A stretch of DNA of 64,000 nucleotides. Source: Streptomyces lydicus. Its GTDB lineage: Bacteria; Actinomycetota; Actinomycetes; Streptomycetales; Streptomycetaceae. The notes below the pieces were generated by a model, which searched no databases, was not told where the DNA came from, and saw only the letters and a list, made by a program, of their open reading frames with translations. Positions within the stretch are counted from its first letter, which is position 1; each line of letters starts with the position of its first letter. Made by a program: the position numbers and the translations under genes. Where the stretch lies: the NCBI RefSeq assembly GCF_004125265.1, contig NZ_RDTE01000001.1, positions 124,001-188,000 on the forward strand. Reading direction: 5' to 3'. Below are positions 41,516 to 50,024 of the stretch, in pieces.

Positions 41516-41564
41516 AGTGCTGCCTTTCAGTAGCGGGCGAGCTGAGTGCTGCGGGCCGGACTGC

Positions 41565-41619
41565 CATGGGAGCGGCCCGGGTGCACCGACTCTGGTCGGA
41601 TGCTGAGTTAGCCCCGCAA
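41565..41619 (-). promoter_or_regulatory. Shared TTGC element before 41515
   Basis: TTGCGGGGCTAACTC, CAGAGTCGGT. Confidence 0.5.
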
Positions 41620-41671
41620 CACTGGATCTTCAGCGGTCGAAGAGGGCTCGGCGCCGGGCGGCGCGTGTGGC

Positions 41672-42724
41672 CTAGTGCTCCGATGCGCGTCGGCGTGCGT
41701 CCATCCACCACGCGATGGCTGTGTCTATCGCGCCGGCGGCCCGCAGCACTCCGATCAGTGCGTCAAGCTCGACGCACCGCAGGGTGGGCGCGGTGGCGTT
41801 TGCGGTGTCCTGGTGGCTCCACACGGCGGCGAACTGAGCTGCGGCATCGACCAGGCGTGGGAAGGGCTGTCGGGGTGCACGGTGCCCGGCTTGGGGTCGC
41901 ACTCGGCTTACGTCGGAGACTGGCTTGGGGCGCTTCCCTCCGTCGAGCCGGTCGGCGTACTCGGCAAGCTGCTCTGCTGCGGCGTGCATACCGGGGCCGA
42001 GCTCGTAGTCGTAAGTCGGCGCACCGTGGCGGCCTGCCTTCGCACCCAGCACATCGGCAAGCTCGCGGGTATGGTGGGCGAATAGGTACCGGGCCGCAAC
42101 CGTGGCCTGCCGCTCGTCGGTGGGTCGGTCCTCACCGAGCAGAGTCTCGGCGAGGACGGTGACAGCGATCGAGTCGATCGAGTCGACGTCTTCGGTGGGG
42201 AGCTGGGCAGCAACATGTGCGAGGAGGGCGGAGAAGTCCGTGGGGCAGGCCTCCTCCTCGGCGGGGCTGTGGTCGCATACGCCGGTCTCGTCGTGGTTGA
42301 TCGCAGCGCCAGCACAGTGCTGTGATCGGTTCTCGGCAGCGTACTGCTCGTGCTCGGCGCGTTCGGCCTGGGCCCTGAGCGCGCGGGCTACTGCGGGCAG
42401 GCGGCCTGTGAGAACAACGACCGGCACTGTCCCGGATGGTCCGTCGTCCTGACGCATGTCGCCGACGAACGTGAATCGGGTCCAATCGTGGGCAGGCTCG
42501 GCCCTGAGCATGTTGCGGGACACGTCGATGAACTCGTAGACGGCCAGCTTGTCGAGGTGGTCGGCCAAGGCGCGGGCCTTTCCGGCGGGCAGGCTCACGA
42601 TCACCGTGTCGCCCCCCAGAGCCAGGTTCTCGGCCTCGCAAGACACATACGGCCCGCGAGGGAGTGTGGTGGCGAGAAACTGCATGCGGTGGTTGTGTGG
42701 GTCGGTGTAGCTGTACGGGTTCAT
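41672..42724 (-). CDS. Unknown protein (350 aa)
   Basis: ATG at 42724 with AGGAACACC. The first 115 residues are alpha/beta (MQFLATTLPRGPYVSCEAEN, GGDTVIVSLPAGKARALADH, RFTFVGDMRQDDGPSG, TVPVVVLTGRLPAVARALR). A Cys/His cluster (QHCAGAAINHDETGVCDH, then EEEACPTD) at about 135-162 may bind zinc. The rest is Ala-rich helix, including AHHTRELADVLGAKAGRHG and AAAQFAAVWSHQDTANA. Probably multidomain and soluble. Confidence 0.8.
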   Translation of the reverse strand: MNPYSYTDPHNHRMQFLATTLPRGPYVSCEAENLALGGDTVIVSLPAGKARALADHLDKLAVYEFIDVSRNMLRAEPAHDWTRFTFVGDMRQDDGPSGTVPVVVLTGRLPAVARALRAQAERAEHEQYAAENRSQHCAGAAINHDETGVCDHSPAEEEACPTDFSALLAHVAAQLPTEDVDSIDSIAVTVLAETLLGEDRPTDERQATVAARYLFAHHTRELADVLGAKAGRHGAPTYDYELGPGMHAAAEQLAEYADRLDGGKRPKPVSDVSRVRPQAGHRAPRQPFPRLVDAAAQFAAVWSHQDTANATAPTLRCVELDALIGVLRAAGAIDTAIAWWMDARRRASEH

Positions 42725-42824
42725 TAGAGGTGTTCCTGTCTCGGGTCAGGGGCGGTCACGAGATGCCGCTGAGAGGCGGCTGCTGCGGCCGGTGCCACTC
42801 GGCGCAGAGGAGGGAGTGGAGTCG

Positions 42825-42874
42825 GTGCTATGTCTCCTGACCCACCGTGCGGCGGGGCCGGGTTACCTCCGCAA
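42825..42874 (-). promoter_or_regulatory. Shared TTGC element before 42724
   Basis: TTGCGGAGGTAACCCG, CACGGTGGGT. The -35-like part overlaps the end of the small ORF 42863-43111. Confidence 0.55.
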
Positions 42875-43111
42875 CGTCTCTCTCTGTCGGAGTTGGGTGG
42901 GCGTCTGACGGGCAGTGATGGCCGGTCGTGCGACGGCAAGCTGCCCCTGGCAAGTGGGCCGGGGCATCGGGTGTCCCTTTCGGCAGGTGGCACAGTGCGG
43001 CTGATCGAGCGCCTCGTGGCGGGCGCGGGACGGGCTCACGGAGCACGGACGGCTGTCAGCGGCACCTTGGCGGTCGGTCGTGACTGATCCGGGCCGCACG
43101 ATGCGCGGCAA
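42863..43111 (-). CDS. Possible small zinc-binding protein (up to 82 aa)
   Basis: The second half is coding-like (HEALDQPHCATCRKGHPMP, RPTCQGQLAVARPAITARQT) with C-x2-C...C. The start is uncertain: TTG at 43111, an internal GTG at 43098, or GTG near 43035, none with a good ribosome site. A degenerate copy of the shared element (43160-43232) lies upstream, which supports a former or weak gene. Confidence 0.45.
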   Translation of the reverse strand: MPRIVRPGSVTTDRQGAADSRPCSVSPSRARHEALDQPHCATCRKGHPMPRPTCQGQLAVARPAITARQTPTQLRQRETLRR

Positions 43112-43159
43112 AGGGAGGGACTGCGCGTAACGTGCGTTCCCCGGGGCTGGAGTTGGTCG

Positions 43160-43232
43160 CGCATTCGACGCACGAGGGGGAATTCGCCCGGGTGTTCTGG
43201 CTGGCCTCGTATGGTGCCGGCGAGCAGGGCGG
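43160..43232 (-). promoter_or_regulatory. Degenerate copy of shared element
   Basis: CTTACCCC, GGCCAGCC, GAACACC and CCCTCGTGCGTCG are kept in order, but TTGC has become ATGG. It makes a plus-strand frame across it look coding. Confidence 0.4.
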
Positions 43233-43362
43233 GGTAAGGGCCATGACCGGAGGTGGGGGCGCCAGCGGTTGGGCTGCTGGGCAGGGCGGGCGGGAGATGC
43301 GGAACGCCCCTGGCTCCCGGTTTGGGATTGAGGGATTCAGGGGCGCACTCGCAGCGTAGGCG

Positions 43363-43698
43363 TCAGGGCGCTGTGGACTGTGCGGTTGGCGCCGGATGGC
43401 AGTCGGTGCCAGTTGGACATAGGTGGCTGTCGCAGTCGGGGTCGTCGTGGCATTCCTGCTGCACCAGGCTGACTGCGGCGTACGCCATGTTCTGGTTGGA
43501 GTACCAGTAGCCGCTCTTGTGGTAGCTGCGCTGTTCCTGGTTCAGGCGGCGTGCCCATTCGATGTCTTCTTCGAAGGAACGGAGCGCGGAAGCGATATCG
43601 CCGTACCTCCAGATTTCAGCTTCGGAGCGGATCACCTCCTGGACGTGTGTGGGGTACTGATCCAGGCCGGGCGGGTTGCTTCGGTTGTCGATGGTCAA
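43363..43698 (-). CDS. Unknown protein (111 aa)
   Basis: TTG at 43698 placed by GGAGCCGCC. Helical: TIDNRSNPPGLDQYPTHVQE, VIRSEAEIWRYGDIASALRS, FEEDIEWARRLNQEQRSYHK, then SNQNMAYAAVSLVQQECHDD and a CDSHLCPTGTDC end that may bind a metal. Confidence 0.75.
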   Translation of the reverse strand: MTIDNRSNPPGLDQYPTHVQEVIRSEAEIWRYGDIASALRSFEEDIEWARRLNQEQRSYHKSGYWYSNQNMAYAAVSLVQQECHDDPDCDSHLCPTGTDCHPAPTAQSTAP

Positions 43699-43724
43699 GG
43701 CGGCTCCAGACGTGAAGGCGGGTA

Positions 43725-43774
43725 GGTGTGGTGGATGGCGCTGATGATGTCCTGCCACCGGGTTAGGTCGGCAA
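43725..43774 (-). promoter_or_regulatory. Shared TTGC element before 43698
   Basis: TTGCCGACCTAACCCG, GACATCATCAGC. Short leader. Confidence 0.5.
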
Positions 43775-43869
43775 CCATGCGGAGGGCAGCCAGCGGGGTG
43801 CGGTGCAGGCAGCTGCCCCCGGCGGTGGCCGGGGGCAGTGAGGAGTGCCTTGGTGGGGGGCGGGTCAGG

Positions 43870-45078
43870 TCAGTGGGGAAGGACGGCCTTGACGCGCTGC
43901 GCGAGCCAGAATGCGACGTTGACCGGAACGGCGTTGCCGACCTGGAGGCGCTGGTCCTTCTCGGTTCCGGCGAATTCGTGGTCGTCGGGGAAGCCCTGGC
44001 AGCGGGCCTTTTCCCGGATCGTCAGGGGCCGGTACTCGCATTCGTCGACGGTCAGGTCGGCGGTGGGGCGTGCGAGGTAGTGGTGGCCTCCGCCTTGGGC
44101 CGACAGGGTGCCGATGGGGTCGTCCAGGGAGCTGGCCGAGCAGTGGTTGCGCAGGGTGACGATGAACGGCTTGCCACGGTACCTCTCCAGTCCGGCGGCG
44201 ACTCGGTCGCGGGTGGCCTGCTCGTATGCGGTGCGTGTGGTGCGCTGCCTGCCCTTGAAGTAGCCGTCTCCGAACCGGTCTCCGGACACGGTGGGGTCGA
44301 TGACGTCGCCGATGCCGCGGGTGATGGGCTCGACGCGGGCGCCGCAGCGTCGGTCCGGGCACACGTAGTGGTACTGGCGGTTGCGGCCGTACTCCCCTAC
44401 CGGGAAGTCGGGGTTCTTCTTCCAGTGCTGCACGCCCTCGACGGGGCCGCAGGTGGGGCACTTCGCGTCGCAGGTTGGCCGTAGGTCGGGCTTCTGGGCG
44501 ACATCGTTGCGCAAGAAGCACCACACCAGTCGGTCGCGGGATTGCGGCAGAGGCCGCATTCCGTCGACCTTGAGGTGGGCGGCGTTGACCGAGGCGAGGG
44601 TGGGCGTGTAGCCGAGGGCGTCCCAGACGTGGAGCCAGGCCTTAAAGAGCGGGGAGTTGCCGAAGGCGGGGACGTTCTCGCCGACGTAGGCGAGGGGGCG
44701 GTGGACCTCGGCGTAGCGGACGGGCTCCCACATGGTGATGCGGGTCTGAGGCCAGTCCGGGCCGGGCTTGGGGCGGCCGTTCTCGTCGAGCTCGACCGGT
44801 GTGCGGGGGGCGGTCTTGCCGCTGTTCGGGGAGGCCTCGGTGCAGATCGGGGACGCGACCAGGACTTGCGCAGGGGGCACCGTGCGCATGTCGACGCTCT
44901 GCAGATCGGCTTCCTTGACGAACAGGCCATTCCAGTTGACGCGGGCGGTCCAGACACTAGCCGGATGGTGGTTCGCGGCGTACAGGGACATGAACCCGGC
45001 CTGGGTGAAGCCACACATGTCTCCACAGCCGCCGGTGAAGAAGTGGACCGAGGTGTGGGCGCTGAACGGGGCCGTCAT
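43870..45078 (-). CDS. DNA (cytosine-5-)-methyltransferase (402 aa)
   Basis: Transfers methyl from S-adenosylmethionine to C5 of cytosine in DNA. ATG at 45078, GGAAGGG upstream. Motif I is SVHFFTGGCGDMCGFTQAGF (about 9-28). Motif IV is VLVASPICTEASPN (about 73-86), with SPxC in place of the usual PC, a variant seen in phage and actinobacterial enzymes. Motif VI is YVGENVPAF. Motifs IX-X are RPLTIREKARCQGFPDDHEF and VGNAVPVNVAFWLAQRV at the C-terminus. An inserted Cys-rich segment (CDAKCPTCGPVEG ... CPDRRCGARV, about 205-255) probably binds zinc and may aid target recognition. No restriction partner is adjacent. Confidence 0.95.
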   Translation of the reverse strand: MTAPFSAHTSVHFFTGGCGDMCGFTQAGFMSLYAANHHPASVWTARVNWNGLFVKEADLQSVDMRTVPPAQVLVASPICTEASPNSGKTAPRTPVELDENGRPKPGPDWPQTRITMWEPVRYAEVHRPLAYVGENVPAFGNSPLFKAWLHVWDALGYTPTLASVNAAHLKVDGMRPLPQSRDRLVWCFLRNDVAQKPDLRPTCDAKCPTCGPVEGVQHWKKNPDFPVGEYGRNRQYHYVCPDRRCGARVEPITRGIGDVIDPTVSGDRFGDGYFKGRQRTTRTAYEQATRDRVAAGLERYRGKPFIVTLRNHCSASSLDDPIGTLSAQGGGHHYLARPTADLTVDECEYRPLTIREKARCQGFPDDHEFAGTEKDQRLQVGNAVPVNVAFWLAQRVKAVLPH

Positions 45079-45129
45079 CGCGCGTTTTCCCTTCCAGAGG
45101 AGAGGGGTGGTGGGCGCCGGGCAGGAGTG

Positions 45130-45176
45130 ACCGGGCGATGACGGGACAGTGCGTTTCGGCAGGGCTAAGGCGGCAA
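45130..45176 (-). promoter_or_regulatory. Shared TTGC element before 45078
   Basis: TTGCCGCCTTAGCCC, 19 nt, CACTGTCCCG. Confidence 0.5.
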
Positions 45177-45291
45177 GGTATGTGGCCGGGCGAGGCCGCA
45201 GCGGGCGCCGGGGCTAGCGTCAGTCGGCGGATCGGCGGGCCGGGACTTCGGCGGACGAGGGCGCCCCCCTTGGCTGGGCGCAGAACCGCCC

Positions 45292-45313
45292 CGGCCCGCG
45301 CAATTGCGGGCCG
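45292..45313 (-). terminator. Hairpin after 45346 gene
   Basis: CGGCCCGC pairs with GCGGGCCG around GCAATT, 33 bp past the stop. Confidence 0.6.
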
Positions 45314-45345
45314 AGGCCGAGGCATCTGGGTGAGCCGAGCGGTGT

Positions 45346-45639
45346 TCATCCACCGTTCAGGGACGGCGGCCCGCTCGGGAACATGGCAACGTAGGCCAGG
45401 TGCTCGCGATGGAACTGGGTGATCTCCTCGTCGTCGAAGGAGTGTCCGATCAAGTTCGCGCACTCCCGGGCAAGGAGGAACCTGCCGTGCAGCCAGAAAA
45501 GCCGGGAACCCGGTAGCCACTTGTCTGTGGGCCACGCAGTCGCCCAGTTGAATCCGGCCTCGGCCAGTGCTGTCGCGTACTGGGCGAACTCCCGCATCAA
45601 GGTGTCTCCGAGGCGGCCCCGTTCTGTCGCGTTCGACAT
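45346..45639 (-). CDS. Unknown protein (97 aa)
   Basis: ATG at 45639 with GGAGGCATAGCC, 2 bp after the stop of the 45642 gene, so the two form an operon. Helical with many aromatics: TLMREFAQYATALAEAGFNW, WPTDKWLPGSRLFWLHGRFL, LARECANLIGHSFDDEEITQ, HREHLAYVAMFPSG. No family recognised. Confidence 0.8.
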   Translation of the reverse strand: MSNATERGRLGDTLMREFAQYATALAEAGFNWATAWPTDKWLPGSRLFWLHGRFLLARECANLIGHSFDDEEITQFHREHLAYVAMFPSGPPSLNGG

Positions 45640-45641
45640 GG

Positions 45642-45860
45642 CTATGCCTCCGTGGGGGCTGCCGCGCGCACGAATGCATGAAGGCATTCCTGGTCGTGCC
45701 CGGCGACCATCTCCAGCGCCGGCATGCGTCCGTTGCCTTGGTGGTCGCGGGCGGCCAACGAGGAAGTGGAGGCCATCAGGGGCGGGTAGGGGTGGTTGAT
45801 GGTGCCGGAGGTGGTGAATGCCTCGTGGACGACGTGTAGGGCTTTGTGGGCGTGGAACAC
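45642..45860 (-). CDS. Small unknown protein (72 aa)
   Basis: GTG at 45860 behind GGAAAGAG. First gene of a two-gene operon. Reads FHAHKALHVVHEAFTTSGTI, PPLMASTSSLAARDHQGNGR, MPALEMVAGHDQECLHAFVR. Six His residues. HEAFTTSGT resembles HEALTNSGT in the 29832 ORF. Confidence 0.75.
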   Translation of the reverse strand: MFHAHKALHVVHEAFTTSGTINHPYPPLMASTSSLAARDHQGNGRMPALEMVAGHDQECLHAFVRAAAPTEA

Positions 45861-45894
45861 CGGTGTCTCTTTCCTGGGGGCGGGCCCGTGATGC

Positions 45895-45941
45895 GGGCCG
45901 GACGGGAGGGACGGTCACCGAGGTGGGGGTTAGCTGGGCAA
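45895..45941 (-). promoter_or_regulatory. Shared TTGC element before 45860
   Basis: TTGCCCAGCTAACCCCC, GACCGTCCC. It overlaps the end of the 45930 gene by a few bases. Confidence 0.5.
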
Positions 45942-46292
45942 ACGGTGACGTGGCACCACCCGAGCGGACCCGTCGCTGTACTCCAGGGATGGGCCCGCTC
46001 GGTGGTGGTCTTCTAGGGGCCGGTGTCGGGGAGTTGCGAGGGTCCAGGTCAGCTCATGGTCGGGGCAGGTGATGGTCAAGCGTTCCGGGGTGAGTTCCGG
46101 GAGAGTGGTGTTGGGCTCGATGGTGTAGTCGGCGGTGAGGTGGAACGTGGTGCCCGTGTGGTTGCGTAGGCGTCCGGCGAGCATGTCGGCAATGTGGACC
46201 TCGGTGGCCCGCTCCAGGGGGATGTACTCGCCAGTGAGGCATTCAGTGCAGCCGCAGCCGTACGGGTCCACGGCGGTGGGGTCGCTGGGCAT
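45930..46292 (-). CDS. Unknown protein (120 aa)
   Basis: ATG at 46292 preferred (GGAAGAACG upstream); an ATG at 46310 would add six residues without a site. Reads VDPYGCGCTECLTGEYIPLE (Cys cluster about 10-18), ATEVHIADMLAGRLRNHTGT, TFHLTADYTIEPNTTLPELT, LTITCPDHELTWTLATP and a His/Arg-rich end. Possibly a small metal-binding beta domain. Confidence 0.75.
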   Translation of the reverse strand: MPSDPTAVDPYGCGCTECLTGEYIPLERATEVHIADMLAGRLRNHTGTTFHLTADYTIEPNTTLPELTPERLTITCPDHELTWTLATPRHRPLEDHHRAGPSLEYSDGSARVVPRHRLPS

Positions 46293-46410
46293 GTCGGTGC
46301 GTTCTTCCATGGGTGGGTCGGTGGTGCCGGTCGGACGGACAGTCGGGCGGGGGCGGTGCGTGGGCCGGTGGACGGTCGCCTCAGCGTCAAGCCTGCGGTC
46401 GCACGGGCAG

Positions 46411-46893
46411 CTACTTCCTGAAGGAGGAGCACGCGACGGTGTAGCTGCGGCCGTGATGCAAGAGCGGCTGGCAGCACGCGCGACACCGGGAGTTCGAGGG
46501 GGTGTCCGGCCGCGGCTCGATGTCGAACTTGTCGCATGCCGTCACGTTGGGGTTGCGGTGTTCGGTCTTCCACTGGCCGCATTCCCCGCACGTCGCCGTG
46601 CGGGGTGTGGGGAGAGGCCGGGCTTCCTGCACCATCACGTGGAACGTCCCGGACGCGTAGGTGAAGGCCACGGTTTTGCTCAGGTCGTCCAGAGCGAGCG
46701 CACCGCCGCACTCCTGGGCGTTGATCAGCATGGCTCGCAGCAGCGCGCCTGACATCGGACGCGTGTTGGGGGTGCCAGGGTTCAAATGCCCGGCGGGTGA
46801 CGCGGTCACGGAGTACGCCGCGAACACCGCCTCGGACGGATCGGTGAGTGGCCGGAACATCGCGGAACGCTCGTCGTCACGGGTGGCAGGCAT
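46411..46893 (-). CDS. Cys-rich unknown protein (160 aa)
   Basis: ATG at 46893 with GGGAGACC. The N-terminal half is helical (SGALLRAMLINAQECGGALA, LDDLSKTVAFTYASGTFHVM). The C-terminal half has TATCGECGQWKTEHRNPNVT, ACDKF and SRCRACCQPLLHHGRSYTVA, about seven Cys and three His, probably two zinc sites. No family recognised. Confidence 0.8.
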   Translation of the reverse strand: MPATRDDERSAMFRPLTDPSEAVFAAYSVTASPAGHLNPGTPNTRPMSGALLRAMLINAQECGGALALDDLSKTVAFTYASGTFHVMVQEARPLPTPRTATCGECGQWKTEHRNPNVTACDKFDIEPRPDTPSNSRCRACCQPLLHHGRSYTVACSSFRK

Positions 46894-46969
46894 AGAGGTC
46901 TCCCAAAAGGTAGAGGTCGCTGGGCTGAAGAATTCGGGCCCGGGAGGCAACAGGAGTCCCGGGACGGGC

Positions 46970-47010
46970 CGTTGGCGGCACCCTGCCGGGACACTGAGCA
47001 ACTCGCGCAA
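46970..47010 (-). promoter_or_regulatory. Shared TTGC element before 46893
   Basis: TTGCGCGAGTTGCTC, 19 nt, CAGGGTGCCG. Confidence 0.45.
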
Positions 47011-47089
47011 CGGGCATGCGCGCGAGCCCGCCCCTGGTGGTGCGGGGCGGGCGCGGGGTTTCAGTGGATGGTGGTTGTGGCGTCGGCTT

Positions 47090-47713
47090 TCACCGCTGCT
47101 CGGAGTGGGGGGCCGGGGACGACCGGTGATGGGTGGTCTGGTGCTTGCCGACGGGGGTGAGGGTCTCGCTGCCGTCGGGGTGGATGAGTGCGGCGACGAG
47201 CTCGCGCCAGTTGGGCATGGGGAAGCGGCGGGGGCCGTCGGTCAGGCGGCCCTGTTTGCGGCCACCGGTCCAGCCGTAGGTGAAGGCGTCGCGGCGGATG
47301 TTGTCGGCACAGCGCAGCGGGTGGGTGAGACGGATTCTCATGCCCGGCTTGAGCTGTTGGCGCAGGAAGGCGTGCTGGTCGTGGTAGCGAACGCAGTTGG
47401 CCCGCCAGGCCAGAGCGTCCTGGTGCGTTGTCGGCGTGAGGGCGTCGAGAACGGCCTTGGGGGCTTTATGGGCGGCCGGGAGGCAGGTTTCGTCCATGGC
47501 CGTGTAGCCGAAGTTGTGGGTCCTGTCGTGTTTCCAACGGGTCAGTGCGACGTACGCGGATACGGTGCCGGTCTTGTGGGAGCGGATGGCGGCGTAGAAG
47601 ACAGTCTCCACCGTGCCGTGGGCGATGATCTCGTACCGGTCGCCGAGTTTCCGGGTGAAGTGCGCGGCGTTGGTCTCGACGCCGGGAGCACGGTGGTAGA
47701 AGGACCAGCCCAT
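47090..47713 (-). CDS. Unknown protein (207 aa), DUF6927-like start
   Basis: ATG at 47713 with AAAGGTGG. It opens MGWSFYHRAPGVETNAAHFT, like the 'MGW.FY' start of DUF6927-type proteins (tentative). Beta segments follow (YEIIAHGTVETVFYAAIRSH, TGTVSAYVALTRWKHDRTHN), then a helix (LAWRANCVRYHDQHAFLRQQ), a basic loop and MPNWRELVAALIHPDGSE. Confidence 0.8.
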   Translation of the reverse strand: MGWSFYHRAPGVETNAAHFTRKLGDRYEIIAHGTVETVFYAAIRSHKTGTVSAYVALTRWKHDRTHNFGYTAMDETCLPAAHKAPKAVLDALTPTTHQDALAWRANCVRYHDQHAFLRQQLKPGMRIRLTHPLRCADNIRRDAFTYGWTGGRKQGRLTDGPRRFPMPNWRELVAALIHPDGSETLTPVGKHQTTHHRSSPAPHSEQR

Positions 47714-47749
47714 GTGGGGCCACCTTTCAGTCCAGGACCGGGCCCGTTA

Positions 47750-47795
47750 CCCGATCGTGGCAGGAGAGTGAGCGGGCAGCGAGCAAGCGGCACAA
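47750..47795 (-). promoter_or_regulatory. Shared TTGC element before 47713
   Basis: TTGTGCCGCTTGCTCG, CACTCTCCTG. Confidence 0.45.
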
Positions 47796-47835
47796 GGCAA
47801 GGCCGCGCGGCCGGCCAGTGGTGGTAGTAGGGGTG

Positions 47836-47873
47836 CGGTCCTCTTCCCCGGTTGGTGCCGGGGAAGAGGACCG
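47836..47873 (-). terminator. 16-bp perfect hairpin
   Basis: CGGTCCTCTTCCCCGG and its complement, 6-nt loop, 20 bp past the stop at 47894. Confidence 0.85.
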
Positions 47874-47893
47874 GGGCTTATGGATGGGGTTGC

Positions 47894-49135
47894 TCAGGTG
47901 GACTGGTGGAGGTCCAGGTAGTCACTGATGCGCTGCAGGTGGATGAAGACGTGCCCAGCACGGTCAGTGGGGTCCTGCTCGTAGTAGTCGCGCTTCTCGT
48001 CGTCCCAGTTGTAGGCGAGCAGGCCGTGGATGCTTTCGATGACGTCGGCCGGGACCGGTCGATGGCACGTGAACTCTGGCGCGGCCAGCTGCTCGTTGGC
48101 CAGGCAGGCCCCGCCGTTGCGGACCAGCAGTGTCAGAGGTCGGGCGGGGGCTTCCTCAGTGCTGCCGCCCTTCGTGCAGCACGGACGCCCCTGGACGGTG
48201 CGGGTGGTCTCGGCCCCCCTCGCCCACGGCCAGCCCTGGTCCTCATCGTGTGCGGACGCGCGTGTCCATACCCTGCCCGCGGCATCGAGGACGACGTCGC
48301 CGTGCTGCCAGGGCGACTCACTGCCCGCATCCGTCGCACCGCTACTGTCCGTGCTTGCGACGTCGAGTGGGGTGATGTGCAGGGTCTCGGGGCCGCGTTC
48401 GTCGACGCGCCAGCCAGCGGCGGTAAGGGTGGAGCGGATGGCTCGTGTGGTCTCCTGCCTACGGCCATCGGTCGTGTGGGAGCTGATCACGTCAATCTGG
48501 TGCCAGTCGGGCCGCCACTGGACCGGAGTGGGCGTGGTGTGCGAGGGGAGCTCCGCTGTGTGGAGACTGTCGGCGCAGGGGAATCCAGCAGCCCACAGCA
48601 GGCGGTTGGCTCGGTCCGAGACCGGGGCGTCATCAGGGAGGTTGTAGACGATGCCGGAGCGCACGTGGATGGCGTAGCCGCGCGGGTCGACGTCGTGAGC
48701 TGTGGCGGTGTATCCCGCGCGGCGCAGTACGGCGACAGCAGTGCGCAGGTGAGTAACGGTGCCATAGGGGAAAACCACGATGACGAGTTCGTCGCCGTCG
48801 TCCTGGTCGTCGAAGAAGCTGGGTTCATCATAGGTAGCGTAGAAGCCACCCTGACGGGCGTGGCCGCTCCGGCGGGTGAAGTCAGGCTCCTTGTCGAGGA
48901 GTTCGGTGATGGTGCAGGGGTCGACACTGGGTGAGACGACGTCGGGCAGGATGGCATCGGCCTGCCAAGCAGGGCCGTCGGGGTCGATGCGCAGCTCAGC
49001 CAGCCAACTGCTGACAATCTGGGTGACATCGGCGCCGGGCCAATCGGCGCCGAGCCCATGAAGACTGCGGAACAGCCGGGCGATGGCCTTGCCTGCGGTG
49101 CTGGTTCGGTCGTAGTTGAGGTTGCTTGCGGGCAC
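47894..49135 (-). CDS. Unknown protein (413 aa)
   Basis: GTG at 49135, AGGACATGAC upstream. The largest unknown in this part. The N-terminus is helical (TAGKAIARLFRSLHGLGADW, DVTQIVSSWLAELRID). The middle is alpha/beta (DELVIVVFPYGTVTHLRTAV, AVLRRAGYTATAHDVDPRGY, AIHVRSGIVYNLPDD) with a repeat-like second half (TTRAIRSTLTAAGWRVDERG). The C-terminus includes WQHGDVVLDAAGRVWTRASA and ESIHGLLAYNWDDEKRDYYE. Probably three soluble domains. Confidence 0.8.
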   Translation of the reverse strand: MPASNLNYDRTSTAGKAIARLFRSLHGLGADWPGADVTQIVSSWLAELRIDPDGPAWQADAILPDVVSPSVDPCTITELLDKEPDFTRRSGHARQGGFYATYDEPSFFDDQDDGDELVIVVFPYGTVTHLRTAVAVLRRAGYTATAHDVDPRGYAIHVRSGIVYNLPDDAPVSDRANRLLWAAGFPCADSLHTAELPSHTTPTPVQWRPDWHQIDVISSHTTDGRRQETTRAIRSTLTAAGWRVDERGPETLHITPLDVASTDSSGATDAGSESPWQHGDVVLDAAGRVWTRASAHDEDQGWPWARGAETTRTVQGRPCCTKGGSTEEAPARPLTLLVRNGGACLANEQLAAPEFTCHRPVPADVIESIHGLLAYNWDDEKRDYYEQDPTDRAGHVFIHLQRISDYLDLHQST

Positions 49136-49189
49136 GTCATGTCCTCACGTGGTGGTGGGTCCGGACACCGGGCAGCGGGGGTGCTGCGG

Positions 49190-49233
49190 TCCGGTGGTCG
49201 AGACCGTGGCCGCGGGCGAGGCAAGCTGTGCAA
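49190..49233 (-). promoter_or_regulatory. Shared TTGC element before 49135
   Basis: TTGCACAGCTTGCCTCG, CACGGTCTCG. Confidence 0.5.
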
Positions 49234-49424
49234 ACAGCACGAATACCGTCGGGCTGCGGGCGGGAAGACGCGTGGCGGGCCCGTCCCCGCCGGCGATGGC
49301 GAGGGCGGGCCCGAAGGAAACGCAAGTCGTGGGCGGTTGTTGGATACAGCGGTGTGCGGCCGTGCCGGTCGGCGAGGACCTGAGCAGTCGATGTGGGTTG
49401 CCGCGTCGGTTTGGGCGGTGTGCT

Positions 49425-49808
49425 TCAGCCGCTCTGGTTGAGGCGGCGCAGCTCGGGGTAATCGCGGCAGATCCGGGCGCGAGCCGCGGGCGGAACATCC
49501 GGGTAGATGTTGGGGTAGGTGCGGCGCAGCCGCTGTTCGGCTCGGGTGGCCACGTCCAGGAGCTTCAGAGCCTCGTACTCGCTGGTGATCGGTTCGCTGT
49601 AGTGGTCGCTGCTTGCCCTGGAGACGATCCAGCCGGCCGGGACCTGCCCGTCGCCGCAGGAGGGGTTGAACTGTGCGACCGTCAGGACTGGGCCGTCCGT
49701 GTCACGGCGGTCGGCGATGGCCACGCGGGTTTCGTGGCGGTCGCGGTCCACGCGGATGCGGACGCAGGTGCCGTCGAATAGTGCGATGAGCTCTGGGGTA
49801 TTGGTCAT
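49425..49808 (-). CDS. Unknown protein (127 aa)
   Basis: ATG at 49808 with GAAGGAAG. A beta N-terminus (PELIALFDGTCVRIRVDRDR, HETRVAIADRRDTDGPVLTV) is followed by a helix (YEALKLLDVATRAEQRLRRT) and RARICRDYPELRRLNQ. One small alpha/beta domain, function unknown. Confidence 0.8.
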   Translation of the reverse strand: MTNTPELIALFDGTCVRIRVDRDRHETRVAIADRRDTDGPVLTVAQFNPSCGDGQVPAGWIVSRASSDHYSEPITSEYEALKLLDVATRAEQRLRRTYPNIYPDVPPAARARICRDYPELRRLNQSG

Positions 49809-49844
49809 GCTTCCTTCTTCGTGGCGGTTGCAGGCCGTGCGGCG

Positions 49845-49890
49845 TGGCCGGGGAGCACGATGATGGCGGGCGTGGGGGTTAGCCGGGCAA
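49845..49890 (-). promoter_or_regulatory. Shared TTGC element before 49808
   Basis: TTGCCCGGCTAACCCCC, GCCATCATCG. Confidence 0.5.
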
Positions 49891-50024
49891 TGAGCCACAG
49901 GGTGGTGGGGCGGCGTAGGCCCGGCGTAGCGTGGATGCAGGAAGCGGCGGCTGGCCTGCGGTTCCGGGGTGGCGCGCAGTGGCACACATCGGGTCACTGG
50001 TACGGGCAGCGGGGGTGATGTGGG

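Noticed and set aside
43132..43359. Plus-strand frame that looks coding (LELVAHSTHEGEFARVFWLA)
   Set aside because: It overlies a degenerate copy of the shared minus-strand regulatory element. Similar plus-strand text appears at other copies, so the pattern comes from the element.
39105..43870. Restriction-modification system made of the methyltransferase and HNH genes
   Set aside because: The genes are 4.8 kb apart with seven unrelated units between, each with its own promoter element. There is no evidence of a functional pair.
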